Shown here piece by piece: positions 1-9,887 of a DNA stretch of 64,000 nt (its first letter is position 1; each line of letters begins with the position of its first letter). Location of the stretch: NCBI GenBank assembly GCA_023428135.1, contig JAEYZG010000021.1:167972-231971 (forward strand), in the 5' to 3' direction. Origin of the DNA: Bacteroidota bacterium (GTDB taxonomy: Bacteria > Bacteroidota > Bacteroidia > Cytophagales > Cytophagaceae). Below the pieces are notes generated by a model, which worked only from the letters and a program-made list of their open reading frames with translations, was not told where the DNA came from and did no database searches. The position numbers and the translations under genes are program-made.

Positions 1-3000
1 CTACTTTACTGATAGTGCCATCTGAATCAGTTACAGTAGTATTAATGACTACCTGATCATCTGAATCAAATGTTTGATTGTTTAAAGGGGTATTAATCGT
101 TACTACAGGAGGAGTATTGAAAATAGTAATGGTTATCGGAGCAGATGCTACTTTGGCTCCATCGTTGTCAGTCGCAAATGCTACGATTTCATAATCTCCA
201 ATAGGAGCATTAGTCCACGTAAATGACAAATCAGGATATAGACGTGTTGTTGTCAGGGTTCCATTAATGTAATATTCTACCTTTTTTATTGAACCATCAG
301 GATCCTCAGTTTCAACATTTAAAAGGATAGGTTCAGAAAATCTGAATGTAGTCCCATTGGTAGGTGCTGTAATAGAAATAGAAGGGAGTTTGTTGCTTAC
401 TGTAATCTGAATGGTTTTAGAATCCTCTTTATTTAAGTTATCCGTTGCTTTAACTGTTATGTTATAAGTACCTATGGGAAGGTTATTTACTTCAAGGTTA
501 AATGGCGTTGAAGTCATGGTTCCTAAAATGGAATCATTCAGTAAAAACTCAACTTTACTGATAGTGCCGTCGCTGTCTGTTATAGTCGTATTGATTAATA
601 CCTGATCATCTGAATCAAATGTCTGATTATTAGCAGGGGCATCGATTGTAACTACAGGGGGCGCATTGTAAATTGTTACGGATATCGGAGCAGATGTAGT
701 TGTTTCATTGTCATTGTCCGTAGCTTTAGCCGTGATCACATAATCCCCTTCAGTTAAATTTGTCCAATTGAAAGTATATGGTTGAGTTGTGCTTTCTCCG
801 ATCTTTAAACCACCGTTGAATAATTCAACTAATACAACATTGCCATCTACGTCAGTGGCATTGACTTCAAAATTAATATTTCCAGGAGTTAATGTCTGAC
901 TATCGACCGGATTTATGATAGTAACATCGGGAGGGATATTGGTAGTGACATTAACTACAATTTTAATTGCAGCAGAAACATTTTGTTTCCCAAGGTTATC
1001 ATAAGCAACCGCTGTGATACTATATGTTCCATTTTGAACATTTTTCCATTCATAAGAATAAGGGCCGGTCAGATCTTCTCCTAAAATTGTTGTACCATTA
1101 TAAAAAACAACCTTGCTGATAGAGCCGTCACTGTCTAAAGCTTCTGCGGTAATTTCAATATCAGCACCCGTTTCATATACAGACAAATTAGCGGGAGAGG
1201 TGATTTTTACAGTTGGGAGATTGTTTACAACTGTGATATTAATAGTTTTGGTTGCAGTAGTTCCGGCATTGTCTGTAGCTCTTGCGGTTATGGTATAGCT
1301 GCCTTCCGGAACATTAGTCCAATTAATACTGTATGGAGCTGTATTGTCAGAACCGATAAGATTAGTATTGTTATAAAAAAACTCAACTTTAGATATAATG
1401 CCATCTTCATCTGTTGCAGTTGCTTCAATTGTAATATTGGAGCCCGGGGAAAATTTAGCATTGTTTAAAGGTGCTGTAATATTTACAACAGGAGGGGTAT
1501 TGGTAATTGAGAACTGGATAGGAAGTGAGGTTGCTGTACCACCTATATTATCTGTAACTTTCGCGGTAATAGCGTAGGTGCCAAGAGGGATATTCTTCCA
1601 GCTATAAGAATAAGGAGTAGTTGTTGATTCTCCTATTTTTGTAGCACCATTAAAGTACTCGACCTTAGTAATAGTGCCATCTGCATCGGCGGCATTAACC
1701 TTTAATTCCACGTCTGTAGCAAAAGGGAAAGAACTATTATTAGAAGGAGCAACGATGCTGACGGTTGGTAAAGTATTTGTAACAGTAACTGTGATAGCAG
1801 TTTGGGAAAAACCTCCATTGTTGTCTGTTGCTTTGGCGATTAATTTATAAGTTCCTGTAGATAGGGGAGTCCAGGAAATCTGGTATGGACTTGCAGTGGA
1901 TGATCCTATTAAGATTGTATCTTTATTGTTTATTGTATAGTAAAATTCGACTTTTGTAATTGTTCCATCGTTATCTGTAGCATTTGCTTCAATGTTAATA
2001 ACTTTACCTGCAGCACTGCTGCTATTATTTGCAGGTTTGGTTATTGTTACCACAGGTAAAGTATTTTTAACTACAACAGTAATTGTTGAAGAAGTAGTCT
2101 TTCCTCCATTGTCCGTTGCTACTACTTTGATTGTATATGTACCCTCCTTTACATCAGACCAGTCATAACTATAAGGAGCAGTTAAGTCTTCACCTAGTTT
2201 TGTCGCTCCATTATAGAATTCCACTTTAGTTACCGAACCATCCGGATCGTTTGCATCTGCTTTTATCGATATAACAGAACCAGGTGCAAAGACAGCATTA
2301 TTCAAAGGTTGAGTGATTTTTACAATAGGAGGGATGTTCCGGAATTCAAAAGCTCCTATATCAAATGCAGCCCCGGAAGGTCTTGGTTCAAGATCAAAAT
2401 CTTTAGTAACTCCAAACGAGGTTAAATCTTTCCCTTTGTCGATTGCAGGCGAAGTAGATTGCAGGCGGACATCAAATGGAGCTGTTCCGCTTACAAATTT
2501 TACATCTTCAATTGTATTGGTCAGATAATTATTGGATTCTTCAAATAAGGTGACATCATTAGCCTTCTTTAGCAGGCTTCTGCCGGTTCCAACCTTTGCG
2601 ATGATATTGTTATGTACCCTTTTGGGTCCGCCTCCTGGTCCAAAAAAATTAAAACCATCCAATCCTGCATTAATAATCGTGTTATTAAAAAAATTATAGT
2701 ATCCGACTCTTACAACCGAAGCTCCATCCCAGCATACGAATCCATATTCTTTAGGATTTATAATTACATTATTGAAGATATCCTGATTACCCATGGCGTG
2801 ATTTTGGATACCATTTCCTGAACCATTTTCTATCCAGTTATTATATGCTTTTCCAGTTGTTCCTTCACCAAGTAGTAGCCCTTCATTCTGGGTTTCTTCA
2901 TTTCTCAGTCCATAATTTTTTATAATGTTATCGTATACTTCGCAGTCCTCGTCTGCATTTTTAATCTGAATACCGTCCAGCCCTGTATTTTCAGTAATGT

Positions 3001-3757
3001 TATTATAGACTCTTGCCCCGATGATTGAATGCGAGCGAACTGTTTTGGGGCAGGTTTTGGAGGGATCATCCGGACATGGACAATTAATTGTTCCTTCTTT
3101 GTACCATCCATAGCCCATGTAGATACCTTCTCCTCCTGTATCGTGGATGTAATTATCATGGATTATTGGATTGTACATGGTCCACACACCTCTTTCAGCT
3201 GATCCGTCGCATACTGGATTGGTTTTAATTCCGATCCCTGCAAACCCTGCTGTATCCGAATGAGTGTTAGAACTGGCTCCTGCTATTTCAACATGGGCAA
3301 TTTCAAAGTTGGTGGTGAATTCTTTAGCATCCATAAAAAATTGATTCTTATTCCTTGCTGTTATTTTAAAGCCGTATTTAACAGCCGGATCACCGTTTCC
3401 AAGAAATTTAAAGTGTTTTGAATTTTGGAATATGACACCAAATTCTCTGGTATCTATCACCGTTTGACCTCCACAGTTTTTGATGATGATAGGCTGGCTT
3501 TCAGTTCCTGCAAAATTTAATATCCTGATGCCTCTGGAATATTGGATATTTTTGAAGCAGAATACTTCACCGGGTTTAATTTGTATATCATTAGCATTAA
3601 CATACCAAGGAACTCTAAGGGTAATTTCTACTCCTTTGTTTAATACTTTACCATTGGCTTGTAAAGTGAAATCACATCCGCAATCCTGAGCAGATAAGGT
3701 ATTGAATATGCTAAGCAGGATGCAAAATAATAATATTAAAGAAGCTTGAAATTTCAT
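1..3757 (-). CDS. Secreted right-handed beta-helix protein with tandem Ig-like repeats (3' end outside window)
   Basis: The frame is open from an ATG at 3757 to the left edge, so the C-terminus is missing. Residues 1-23 form a signal peptide ending LSA before QDCGCDF. About 450 residues follow with beta-helix character: recurring short N-rich turns such as VYNNITENTGLDGIQIKN and IFNNVIINPKEYGF, as in PbH1-type proteins. Then come at least nine Ig-like units of about 90 residues, starting near 2335, 2067, 1775, 1500, 1225, 945, 665, 395 and 115. They share the pattern PxVxIxxPxNN, DxDGxIxKVEFY, PYxxxW, GxYxxxAxATDNxG, typical of the bacterial Ig Big_7 type. Likely an exported adhesin or polysaccharide-binding/degrading protein. 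A T9SS C-terminal signal would be expected beyond the window but cannot be seen. The exact substrate is unknown. Confidence 0.85.
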   Translation of the reverse strand, partial: MKFQASLILLFCILLSIFNTLSAQDCGCDFTLQANGKVLNKGVEITLRVPWYVNANDIQIKPGEVFCFKNIQYSRGIRILNFAGTESQPIIIKNCGGQTVIDTREFGVIFQNSKHFKFLGNGDPAVKYGFKITARNKNQFFMDAKEFTTNFEIAHVEIAGASSNTHSDTAGFAGIGIKTNPVCDGSAERGVWTMYNPIIHDNYIHDTGGEGIYMGYGWYKEGTINCPCPDDPSKTCPKTVRSHSIIGARVYNNITENTGLDGIQIKNADEDCEVYDNIIKNYGLRNEETQNEGLLLGEGTTGKAYNNWIENGSGNGIQNHAMGNQDIFNNVIINPKEYGFVCWDGASVVRVGYYNFFNNTIINAGLDGFNFFGPGGGPKRVHNNIIAKVGTGRSLLKKANDVTLFEESNNYLTNTIEDVKFVSGTAPFDVRLQSTSPAIDKGKDLTSFGVTKDFDLEPRPSGAAFDIGAFEFRNIPPIVKITQPLNNAVFAPGSVISIKADANDPDGSVTKVEFYNGATKLGEDLTAPYSYDWSDVKEGTYTIKVVATDNGGKTTSSTITVVVKNTLPVVTITKPANNSSSAAGKVINIEANATDNDGTITKVEFYYTINNKDTILIGSSTASPYQISWTPLSTGTYKLIAKATDNNGGFSQTAITVTVTNTLPTVSIVAPSNNSSFPFATDVELKVNAADADGTITKVEYFNGATKIGESTTTPYSYSWKNIPLGTYAITAKVTDNIGGTATSLPIQFSITNTPPVVNITAPLNNAKFSPGSNITIEATATDEDGIISKVEFFYNNTNLIGSDNTAPYSINWTNVPEGSYTITARATDNAGTTATKTINITVVNNLPTVKITSPANLSVYETGADIEITAEALDSDGSISKVVFYNGTTILGEDLTGPYSYEWKNVQNGTYSITAVAYDNLGKQNVSAAIKIVVNVTTNIPPDVTIINPVDSQTLTPGNINFEVNATDVDGNVVLVELFNGGLKIGESTTQPYTFNWTNLTEGDYVITAKATDNDNETTTSAPISVTIYNAPPVVTIDAPANNQTFDSDDQVLINTTITDSDGTISKVEFLLNDSILGTMTSTPFNLEVNNLPIGTYNITVKATDNLNKEDSKTIQITVSNKLPSISITAPTNGTTFRFSEPILLNVETEDPDGSIKKVEYYINGTLTTTRLYPDLSFTWTNAPIGDYEIVAFATDNDGAKVASAPITITIFNTPPVVTINTPLNNQTFDSDDQVVINTTVTDSDGTISKV

Positions 3758-4631
3758 GTTTTAAAAGTGCTATTTGTATTGTAATAGGAGGATCAAACAA
3801 TAGGAGCTATTTATAAACACTTCCTCTGAAAAGAGTTTATATCTTTATATTTTTTATTTAATTAATTACATTGACTTAAAGATATTACTTTTGTTTTATC
3901 TTTTCAATAATGGGCTTATACGATAATTTTATTACATGTGTGAGGTTTCTGCGAAAAGTCAAATTTAATCTATGGTTAATATAGATCGGTAATTGTAGGG
4001 GCTGGGGGCAGTATTAATTACTTTTTTTTGAATTAAAATGCTGTGAATTAATATTTTGTCTGCTTAAAGGTTGAGTACGAGAAAAATGAAATTTAGTCGT
4101 TGGATTCAGTGATTACAGATTAAAAATCTTTTTATTAGGATATTTTTTTAGGCGAAATTTTTTTTTAAAAGAGAATGGTTTATAGTGAAACTTTTTTGAG
4201 ATGCTATTTTAAATGTTCACGAGTAAATATAGATAGGTCGTCTTACAATTGTTATATTTTATATTAAAAGGTCTTTTAATTTAAATCATTCGGTCTTCAA
4301 ACTAATCTAATATGTAAGTTTTAAGCAACACTAGCTATAACCTTTGTTTTTACGGTATTTAAAGATGAATCTCTTCAAAAAAACTATAAAGTCTGACTTA
4401 CTTATCATGAATAGATATTGAACTATCAGGTTAATATTTATTATGGAATTTTACAGTTTTTCTACTTTTTATTTTATATTTTTACAATGATGTATAAAGC
4501 CGGATACCACCCCCTGGCCAGCTTTGTACAGAGGTATATTGTTCAACAGGATTAGAGATAATGCCTCAGGACTAATTAAATCTTTTTTAGCTATTAATCC
4601 GTTAAGACCTAGGGGATAATATGAGTTTAAT
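3758..4631. other. AT-rich intergenic region between divergent genes
   Basis: About 870 bases separate the beta-helix gene (minus) from the nucleotidyltransferase operon (plus). I see no convincing coding frame, tRNA or hairpin terminator. A sequence TACTTTTG near 3888 matches the Bacteroidota -7 consensus TAnnTTTG, but it is far from any gene on that strand. It probably carries promoters for both flanking genes. Confidence 0.5.
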
Positions 4632-6290
4632 ATGCAACAGAATAAAACTATCATTTTGTGTGGCGGATCTATTGATTTTTTAAATCTTCCCATTAATACC
4701 AATCAATCACATGCAATGATACCTGTTAATGGCAAACCCGTCATTGGCTGGATTCTAGATGATCTTTTATCAGAAGGAATAAATGAAGTAATAATAACAA
4801 GGAAAGCAACGGATTTTCAGCTTTGTGATTTTTTAATCAACTCCTACAGAAAGAGAATGAAAATTACGCAAGTGCCGCTTCTTTTTAATGGAAATATATT
4901 GGATTCCCTTAGGGCAGGGTTGGATTTGGCAGCTACTGACGGAGAGGTAAAAGTAATTCTGGGGGATACACTGATCTACGATTCTTACAAAGAAAAAGGA
5001 GATTATGTATATGTTCACGAAGTTAAAGAGTCTCATCGCTGGTGTCTTGCAAGTATAGATAAAGAAGGTAAAATAATTGATTACATAGATAAAAAAGAAG
5101 ATGTACCTGCACCTAATTTTGCATTGTGCGGATATTATAATTTTCAGAATGGCCAATATCTTAGAAAGGTTCTGGTTAAAGCTCTCGCCGATGGAAAAAA
5201 GCAACTTAGTGATGTCCTGAAGTTGTATAGTGAAAAACATAGTCTTCAGGCTATCAAAGCCCAGCACTGGTATGACTTTGGGAATATCGACAATTTGGTT
5301 TCTTCAAGGCAAAGACTATTGCAGGGAAGATTTTTTAATTCTCTGACAATTGATGGTGTTTTAAATACAATTACCAAAAACAGTACCTACAATGAAAAAC
5401 TCAGAGATGAGCTGAATTGGTATTTTCAGATTCCGGACGAATTAAAGGTACTTACTCCCCGCATTATCAATCATAGTCATACGGATGAAACTATCAAGAT
5501 TGTTCAGGAATACTATGGATATTCTACATTGTCGGAGCTATTTCTGTACGCAGATATTCATATAGAAACCTGGAGATCCATCCTAAATAAATTATTCAGC
5601 ATACATGGTAAATTCAGAGAGTACAAAGGGGAGTTGAGCAGAACTGATGTAAGTAAAATTTACAAAGATAAAACCCTTGAAAGGCTGGATACCCAGAAGG
5701 GACTTAATAGCTACTGGAATAACCTTTTGTCAAAGGAATCTATTGTCTGGAACGGAAAGAAATTAATAAATGCATTTGAGTTGATCACTACTTTATCAGA
5801 TTCAATTGAAGAGTTGATTGATCATGCAAACATTACAGTAATTCATGGGGATTATTGTTTCTCTAATATCCTTTTTGATATCAATACACAGATTACAAGA
5901 CTTATTGATCCAAGAGGAAGCTTTGGGAAGAAGGGAATTTATGGAGATTCAAGATATGATATAGCAAAGCTGAGACACAGTATTTGCGGCTTATACGACT
6001 ATATCGTTTCTGATTTGTTTACGGTACAGGAAGTTAGTGAAGGAGTGTTTGAAACCGCTATTCTTGCATCGGAAACATCTTTAAGACTGGAGAATATCTT
6101 TGATAAATTAATAGTAGAAAACGGATATAAGTTAGAGGAAATAAAACTTATTGAAGGACTCCTGTTTATCTCTATGCTTCCTCTTCATAAAGACAAACCA
6201 GAACGACAAAAACTAATGTATTTAAGAGGACTTGCCTTGCTGAATGAGGTAGCCACCCTAAAAAAAGAAAATAAAATATCTGCTTTATGA
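4632..6290 (+). CDS. Fused nucleotidyltransferase-like / aminoglycoside-phosphotransferase-like kinase
   Basis: 552 residues in two parts. Residues 1-235 have the NTP_transferase fold: IILCGG at the start, IPVNGKPVIGW at 30-40 and VILGDTLI near 110. The usual GxGxR and PK signature is replaced by SIDF and QSHAM, so the activating Arg and Lys are not evident. Residues about 300-540 are APH/choline-kinase-like, with catalytic loop HGDYCFSN near 404 and LIDPRG near 424 as the metal-binding Asp. The next two genes overlap it by 4 bases each, so the three are translationally coupled. By analogy with capsule and LPS decoration pathways it may phosphorylate and activate a small alcohol or sugar. The substrate is not deducible. 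Confidence 0.8.
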   Translation: MQQNKTIILCGGSIDFLNLPINTNQSHAMIPVNGKPVIGWILDDLLSEGINEVIITRKATDFQLCDFLINSYRKRMKITQVPLLFNGNILDSLRAGLDLAATDGEVKVILGDTLIYDSYKEKGDYVYVHEVKESHRWCLASIDKEGKIIDYIDKKEDVPAPNFALCGYYNFQNGQYLRKVLVKALADGKKQLSDVLKLYSEKHSLQAIKAQHWYDFGNIDNLVSSRQRLLQGRFFNSLTIDGVLNTITKNSTYNEKLRDELNWYFQIPDELKVLTPRIINHSHTDETIKIVQEYYGYSTLSELFLYADIHIETWRSILNKLFSIHGKFREYKGELSRTDVSKIYKDKTLERLDTQKGLNSYWNNLLSKESIVWNGKKLINAFELITTLSDSIEELIDHANITVIHGDYCFSNILFDINTQITRLIDPRGSFGKKGIYGDSRYDIAKLRHSICGLYDYIVSDLFTVQEVSEGVFETAILASETSLRLENIFDKLIVENGYKLEEIKLIEGLLFISMLPLHKDKPERQKLMYLRGLALLNEVATLKKENKISAL

Positions 6291-6649
6291 GAATTGTGAT
6301 AGATCTTGACGGAACTATTTGTCCGATTAAGGAAAAAGGAGAATCTTATGCTGACCTTAAGCCATTTGACGGGGCTAAAGAGAGAATTAAAGAGCTGAAA
6401 GATGCTGGTCATTATATTATTATCAACACTGCGAGAAACATGGCGACGTGCGAAAGCAATGTGGGCAAGGTAATGAAAAATGTAGGCAAAATAACTCTTG
6501 ATTGGTTAGACGAGCATGGAATAGTTTATGATGAAATATTCTTCGGAAAGCCTAATGGGCATGTATACATAGACGACAGAGCTTTAAGATTCTCCGGCTG
6601 GGATACAGTAACACAACCGTTAATCAATGAAATAGCCAAGGAAAGATGA
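6287..6649 (+). CDS. HAD-superfamily phosphatase, capsule-biosynthesis type
   Basis: 120 residues, a small cap-less HAD protein. Motif I is IDLDGTIC (Asp6, Asp8), motif II is the Thr of INTARN, a Lys sits in FFGKP, and motif IV is YIDDRALRF. These residues fit a phosphomonoesterase acting on a small phosphorylated metabolite. Its ATG lies inside the stop of the upstream gene (ATGA overlap) and its own stop overlaps the next start, so expression is coupled to two nucleotidyltransferases. Short HAD proteins of this kind occur in capsule and LPS sugar-nucleotide loci. The natural substrate is unknown. Confidence 0.8.
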   Translation: MRIVIDLDGTICPIKEKGESYADLKPFDGAKERIKELKDAGHYIIINTARNMATCESNVGKVMKNVGKITLDWLDEHGIVYDEIFFGKPNGHVYIDDRALRFSGWDTVTQPLINEIAKER

Positions 6650-7374
6650 AAGTGATCCTACCAATGGCAGGTCGTGGTTCCCGCTTCAATGGCAGTGGGT
6701 ATAACGTACCAAAGCCTTTTATACCAGTTGAAGGTAAACCTATGTTTGCCTGGGCTATGCAAAGCATTGAAGGAATCGACTGTTCAGAGTTGATTGTTAT
6801 TGCTTTGAGAGAACATGAAGAAAGTTACAAACTGACTGATCTGATTTCTGAATTTGCTCCTGCTAAAACAAGATTGGTTCTGATAAATGATGTTACAGAA
6901 GGACAATTGTGTACAGTCCTTGCCGCAAGGGATTTTATCAATAATGATGAAGATATTCTCATTATCAGTTCTGATACAATCGTTATTTCAGAAATAGGAA
7001 AAGAAATCCTGAATAAGAGAGAGGGGTGTAAGGGGATTATTTCTGTTGCAGATATGCCTGGTGACAGATGGAGTTTTGCCAGGTTAAATAAAGATGGATT
7101 TGTTGATTTGGTTGCTGAAAAAGAAAGAATATCTGATCATGCAAGTACAGGAATATATTACTTTTCCTGTGGAAAGGAATTTGTAGATATGGCGGAAGAG
7201 ATAGTTAACAGTAAAGAAAAAACAAAAGGAGAGTACTATGTAATTCCTCTTTATCAAAAGCTGATCAACAGCGGTTATAAAGTAATGATTTCTGAAGCTT
7301 CTGAAATGTGGGATTTAGGAACGCCCGAATCGTTAAATACTTTTTTGAAAACTAAAGGCGGCAGGGAAGGCTGA
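6646..7374 (+). CDS. Sugar-phosphate nucleotidyltransferase
   Basis: 242 residues of the NTP_transferase family. In contrast to the domain two genes upstream, the signature is complete: LPMAGRGSRF at 5-14, then PKPFIPVEGKPMFAW from about 22, with ISSDTIV near 107 as the metal Asp and WDLGTPESL near the C-terminus. It probably transfers a nucleotidyl group to a sugar or alditol phosphate for surface-glycan synthesis. It is the last gene of a three-gene plus-strand operon and ends 2 bases from the convergent hydrolase gene. The nucleotide (CTP, GTP, UTP or dTTP) cannot be told from the sequence. Confidence 0.85.
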   Translation: MKVILPMAGRGSRFNGSGYNVPKPFIPVEGKPMFAWAMQSIEGIDCSELIVIALREHEESYKLTDLISEFAPAKTRLVLINDVTEGQLCTVLAARDFINNDEDILIISSDTIVISEIGKEILNKREGCKGIISVADMPGDRWSFARLNKDGFVDLVAEKERISDHASTGIYYFSCGKEFVDMAEEIVNSKEKTKGEYYVIPLYQKLINSGYKVMISEASEMWDLGTPESLNTFLKTKGGREG

Positions 7375-7376
7375 GG

Positions 7377-8318
7377 TTAATCCTTTAAAAAACTTACTAT
7401 TGCCGCATTTACAATATCAGGCTTTTCATAATTGGAAATATGTCCAGCCTGATCTACTTCCTGAAATTTTATTGAAGGAAGTATTTTTTTATATTTTTCG
7501 CTTGCAGCTATTGGAACCACAGGGTCTTGTTTTCCCCAAATTAATAATACTTTTTTATTTCTCTCCTGAAGTCTTTCAATAGCAGGAGTGAGATCTTCTG
7601 CGAGAATATTTGACCAGGCTGATCTGGCGTCAACTTTTACTCCTTTGTATTCTGAAAGATATTTTAAATGTGATTCATATTCAAGCAACTTTTTCCCATC
7701 AAAAAACTCGGCCATTTGCTTTTTTACACATCTTGGATACCAATAGACACTCACAAGGAAGTTTCCTAATAAAGGATTGTCTATGTACCATCTTTTTTTA
7801 CCTGGATTTACAGCAATTGGAGATATAAGTACCACCTTATCTGTTTTTTCCGGATATTTATCCGCAAACCCTGTTGCTATGCTTCCTCCCATAGAAACCC
7901 CAATGATTTCGAAAGGTCCGGAGAGGTTCAATGAATCTGTTAATTCATTGATCTGGGATACAAACAAATCAAGCGTCTGAGCTTCATTGATCCTGTCAGA
8001 ATATCCTCTTCCGTACATATCAAATTTAAGCACTTTGAAGCCGGAGTCAACCAGAGCCTTATAATTTTTCTCCCATACATAATCACCTACAACACTTCCT
8101 CCATGAAAAAGAATTATGGTTTTGGAAGTATCAGGGCCATCCAGATTGTATCTTGTTATTCCTTTTGATAATCTGATGAACTTACCTGCCACTCCTTTTC
8201 TTGCAGATGAGTCCATTATTTTGGTTTCCTGGCTAAGTGCATAAAAACTATAAACACCAGCCAAGATTACTACGGCTGTAAGGAAACCGATTATCAGGAA
8301 TAATTTTATTTTTTTCAT
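7377..8318 (-). CDS. Membrane-anchored alpha/beta hydrolase
   Basis: 313 residues. Residues 1-28 form one hydrophobic helix (signal anchor). The alpha/beta hydrolase fold follows, with oxyanion region LFHGGSVVG, nucleophile elbow GVSMGG, acid WGKQDPVVP and catalytic His AGHIS, so the Ser-Asp-His triad is intact. The active domain should face the periplasm or outer side of the inner membrane. It is the last gene of the minus-strand glycan operon, 18 bases after the acyltransferase gene. It may act on an ester or acyl group of the glycan or simply travel with the operon; substrate unknown. Confidence 0.85.
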   Translation of the reverse strand: MKKIKLFLIIGFLTAVVILAGVYSFYALSQETKIMDSSARKGVAGKFIRLSKGITRYNLDGPDTSKTIILFHGGSVVGDYVWEKNYKALVDSGFKVLKFDMYGRGYSDRINEAQTLDLFVSQINELTDSLNLSGPFEIIGVSMGGSIATGFADKYPEKTDKVVLISPIAVNPGKKRWYIDNPLLGNFLVSVYWYPRCVKKQMAEFFDGKKLLEYESHLKYLSEYKGVKVDARSAWSNILAEDLTPAIERLQERNKKVLLIWGKQDPVVPIAASEKYKKILPSIKFQEVDQAGHISNYEKPDIVNAAIVSFLKD

Positions 8319-8336
8319 TTAAAAAAAGAAGCTGGA

Positions 8337-8945
8337 TTAATGGTGAAGTTTTTTGATCACCTTAGCTGGAACTCCTGCAACTACGGTATATGGAGGTACA
8401 TCTTTAGTTACAACTGATCCAGCTGCTATAACGGCGCCTTCTCCAACTGTGACACCTTTTAGAATCATTGATTTTGTGGCAATCCAGACATTGTCACCAA
8501 TAGTGACGGAAGATGTTTTGCCATCAGAAAAATGGTCATTGGCACTGTGAAAATCACTGTCGAGGATAAGTACATACGGAGCAATACGAACATTTTTTCC
8601 AATTTTCACTTCACTTTTAACAGTTATATGTACTCCATTTATTCTGGAATTTGAGCCTACAATAAATTTAGCTCCTTTATGCACATAAATTTGAGTAGGG
8701 TTAAAGTTAGACCAGATTCTGACTTTATCACCTAAAGAAATAAAACCTTTATTTTTAATGATAGGCTTACCATTGGTAGAGACCATGGAGCCGATCTTAT
8801 TACAATTTCTTAAATAAAACTTCGCAGACATTAACCTCCATCCAGCACCTATAATTTCCTGTGTTATTTCAAGAAGCGAATTATCCTTGTTCTTTTCTCT
8901 TAATTGTGAGAATTGGGCTCTAAGTGTACTCGCAGTAGTAGTCAT
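8337..8945 (-). CDS. Left-handed beta-helix (hexapeptide) acyltransferase
   Basis: 202 residues. An N-terminal helical part is followed from about residue 60 by hexapeptide repeats of the LbH fold: VRIAPYVLI, VTIGDNVWIATKSMIL and GVTVGEGAVIAAGSVV. It ends with VPPYTVVAGVPAKVIKK, the classical end of the maltose/galactoside O-acetyltransferase family (WbbJ/NodL-like). HSANDHF contains the likely catalytic His. It probably O-acetylates a sugar of the surface polysaccharide made by the two transferases upstream in the same operon. Confidence 0.88.
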   Translation of the reverse strand: MTTTASTLRAQFSQLREKNKDNSLLEITQEIIGAGWRLMSAKFYLRNCNKIGSMVSTNGKPIIKNKGFISLGDKVRIWSNFNPTQIYVHKGAKFIVGSNSRINGVHITVKSEVKIGKNVRIAPYVLILDSDFHSANDHFSDGKTSSVTIGDNVWIATKSMILKGVTVGEGAVIAAGSVVTKDVPPYTVVAGVPAKVIKKLHH

Positions 8946-8966
8946 ATGCTGATATTGGTTGAAAAT

Positions 8967-9887
8967 TTATGCAATTGATTCAGTTAATTCAAAACTTTCC
9001 GTTTCACTTACATTGAAGTGGGTCAGATTCCAGACCAAAGCCCTGTAGAAGGCTTTTAGATGGTCAAACTCACCTTTTGCTATAAACTTTAAAGTATTTT
9101 TAGGAACTGAAATGAAAAAGAAAAATAAAAGGCTGATCAGGAGTTTTATTCCAAATACATTCCTTCTCATAAAAACTACCCTGTTTCTGTTCATGTAGTA
9201 GGTTTTGAGGATACTGTTTTTCCCTACTGACATTGATTCTTTATGATAGATCTTGGTTACTCCTGAATAGTAAATTTTGAATCCGGCTCTCTTAGCGCTT
9301 TCACACCAGTCATGTTCTTCATAATATAGAAAAAACAATTCAGGCATGAGGCCAATGGTTTTTATGAGTTTTCTGGAAACCATCAGAGCGGCGCCATGTC
9401 CAAGGAATGTTTCTCTAACGTCGTTATATTGTCCGTTATCAGTTTCCATACTGCCGATTTTTCTTCCTCTTCCAGTAAAGGGGTTGATGGAATATGAACC
9501 TGCGTATTGGATGATATTGGTGCCGAAATAGACAATTTTGGGAGTTACCATTCCGATATTACTGTTACTCTGCATCAATGAAACAAGAGGTTCCAGAAAA
9601 TCTGGTTCAACCTCTGTGTCATTATTCAGAAAAAGAAAATACTCACCTTTGGCTGCTTTTATACCTAAATTATTGCCACCTGAAAATCCAAGATTTTGTT
9701 TACTCCGGATTAGTTGAACTTCCGGATAGGCAGCTATAGAAGACAGATCTTCAGAAGATGCGTTATCCACCACAATAATTTCTATATTGGGGTAATGCAC
9801 CTTTTTAAGAGATTCGATTAATTCACAAGTTACTTTAGCCTGGTTATAATTAATTGAAATGATTGATACTAAAGGCTGGTCAGACAT
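8967..9887 (-). CDS. Glycosyltransferase family 2 (rhamnosyltransferase-like)
   Basis: 306 residues with a GT-A fold. It begins VSIISINYNQAKVTCELIESL, with IEIIVVDNASSED, then FLFLNNDTEVEP as the metal-binding DXD-type motif and FFLYYEEHDWCESAKRAG as the conserved catalytic segment typical of WbbL-like rhamnosyltransferases. A hydrophobic stretch near residues 230-250 (LLISLLFFFFIS) suggests membrane association. The start overlaps the end of the sugar-transferase gene by 8 bases. It probably adds a second sugar to the lipid-linked primer made by that enzyme. Confidence 0.9.
   Translation of the reverse strand: MSDQPLVSIISINYNQAKVTCELIESLKKVHYPNIEIIVVDNASSEDLSSIAAYPEVQLIRSKQNLGFSGGNNLGIKAAKGEYFLFLNNDTEVEPDFLEPLVSLMQSNSNIGMVTPKIVYFGTNIIQYAGSYSINPFTGRGRKIGSMETDNGQYNDVRETFLGHGAALMVSRKLIKTIGLMPELFFLYYEEHDWCESAKRAGFKIYYSGVTKIYHKESMSVGKNSILKTYYMNRNRVVFMRRNVFGIKLLISLLFFFFISVPKNTLKFIAKGEFDHLKAFYRALVWNLTHFNVSETESFELTESIA

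Noticed and set aside
1..2335. Tandem DNA repeats as a mobile or CRISPR structure
   Set aside because: The periodicity of about 275-300 bases is fully explained by Ig-like protein repeats in one open frame.
4833..5267. 144-codon minus-strand open frame
   Set aside because: Antisense to the nucleotidyltransferase/kinase fusion, with a composition typical of AT-rich shadow frames.
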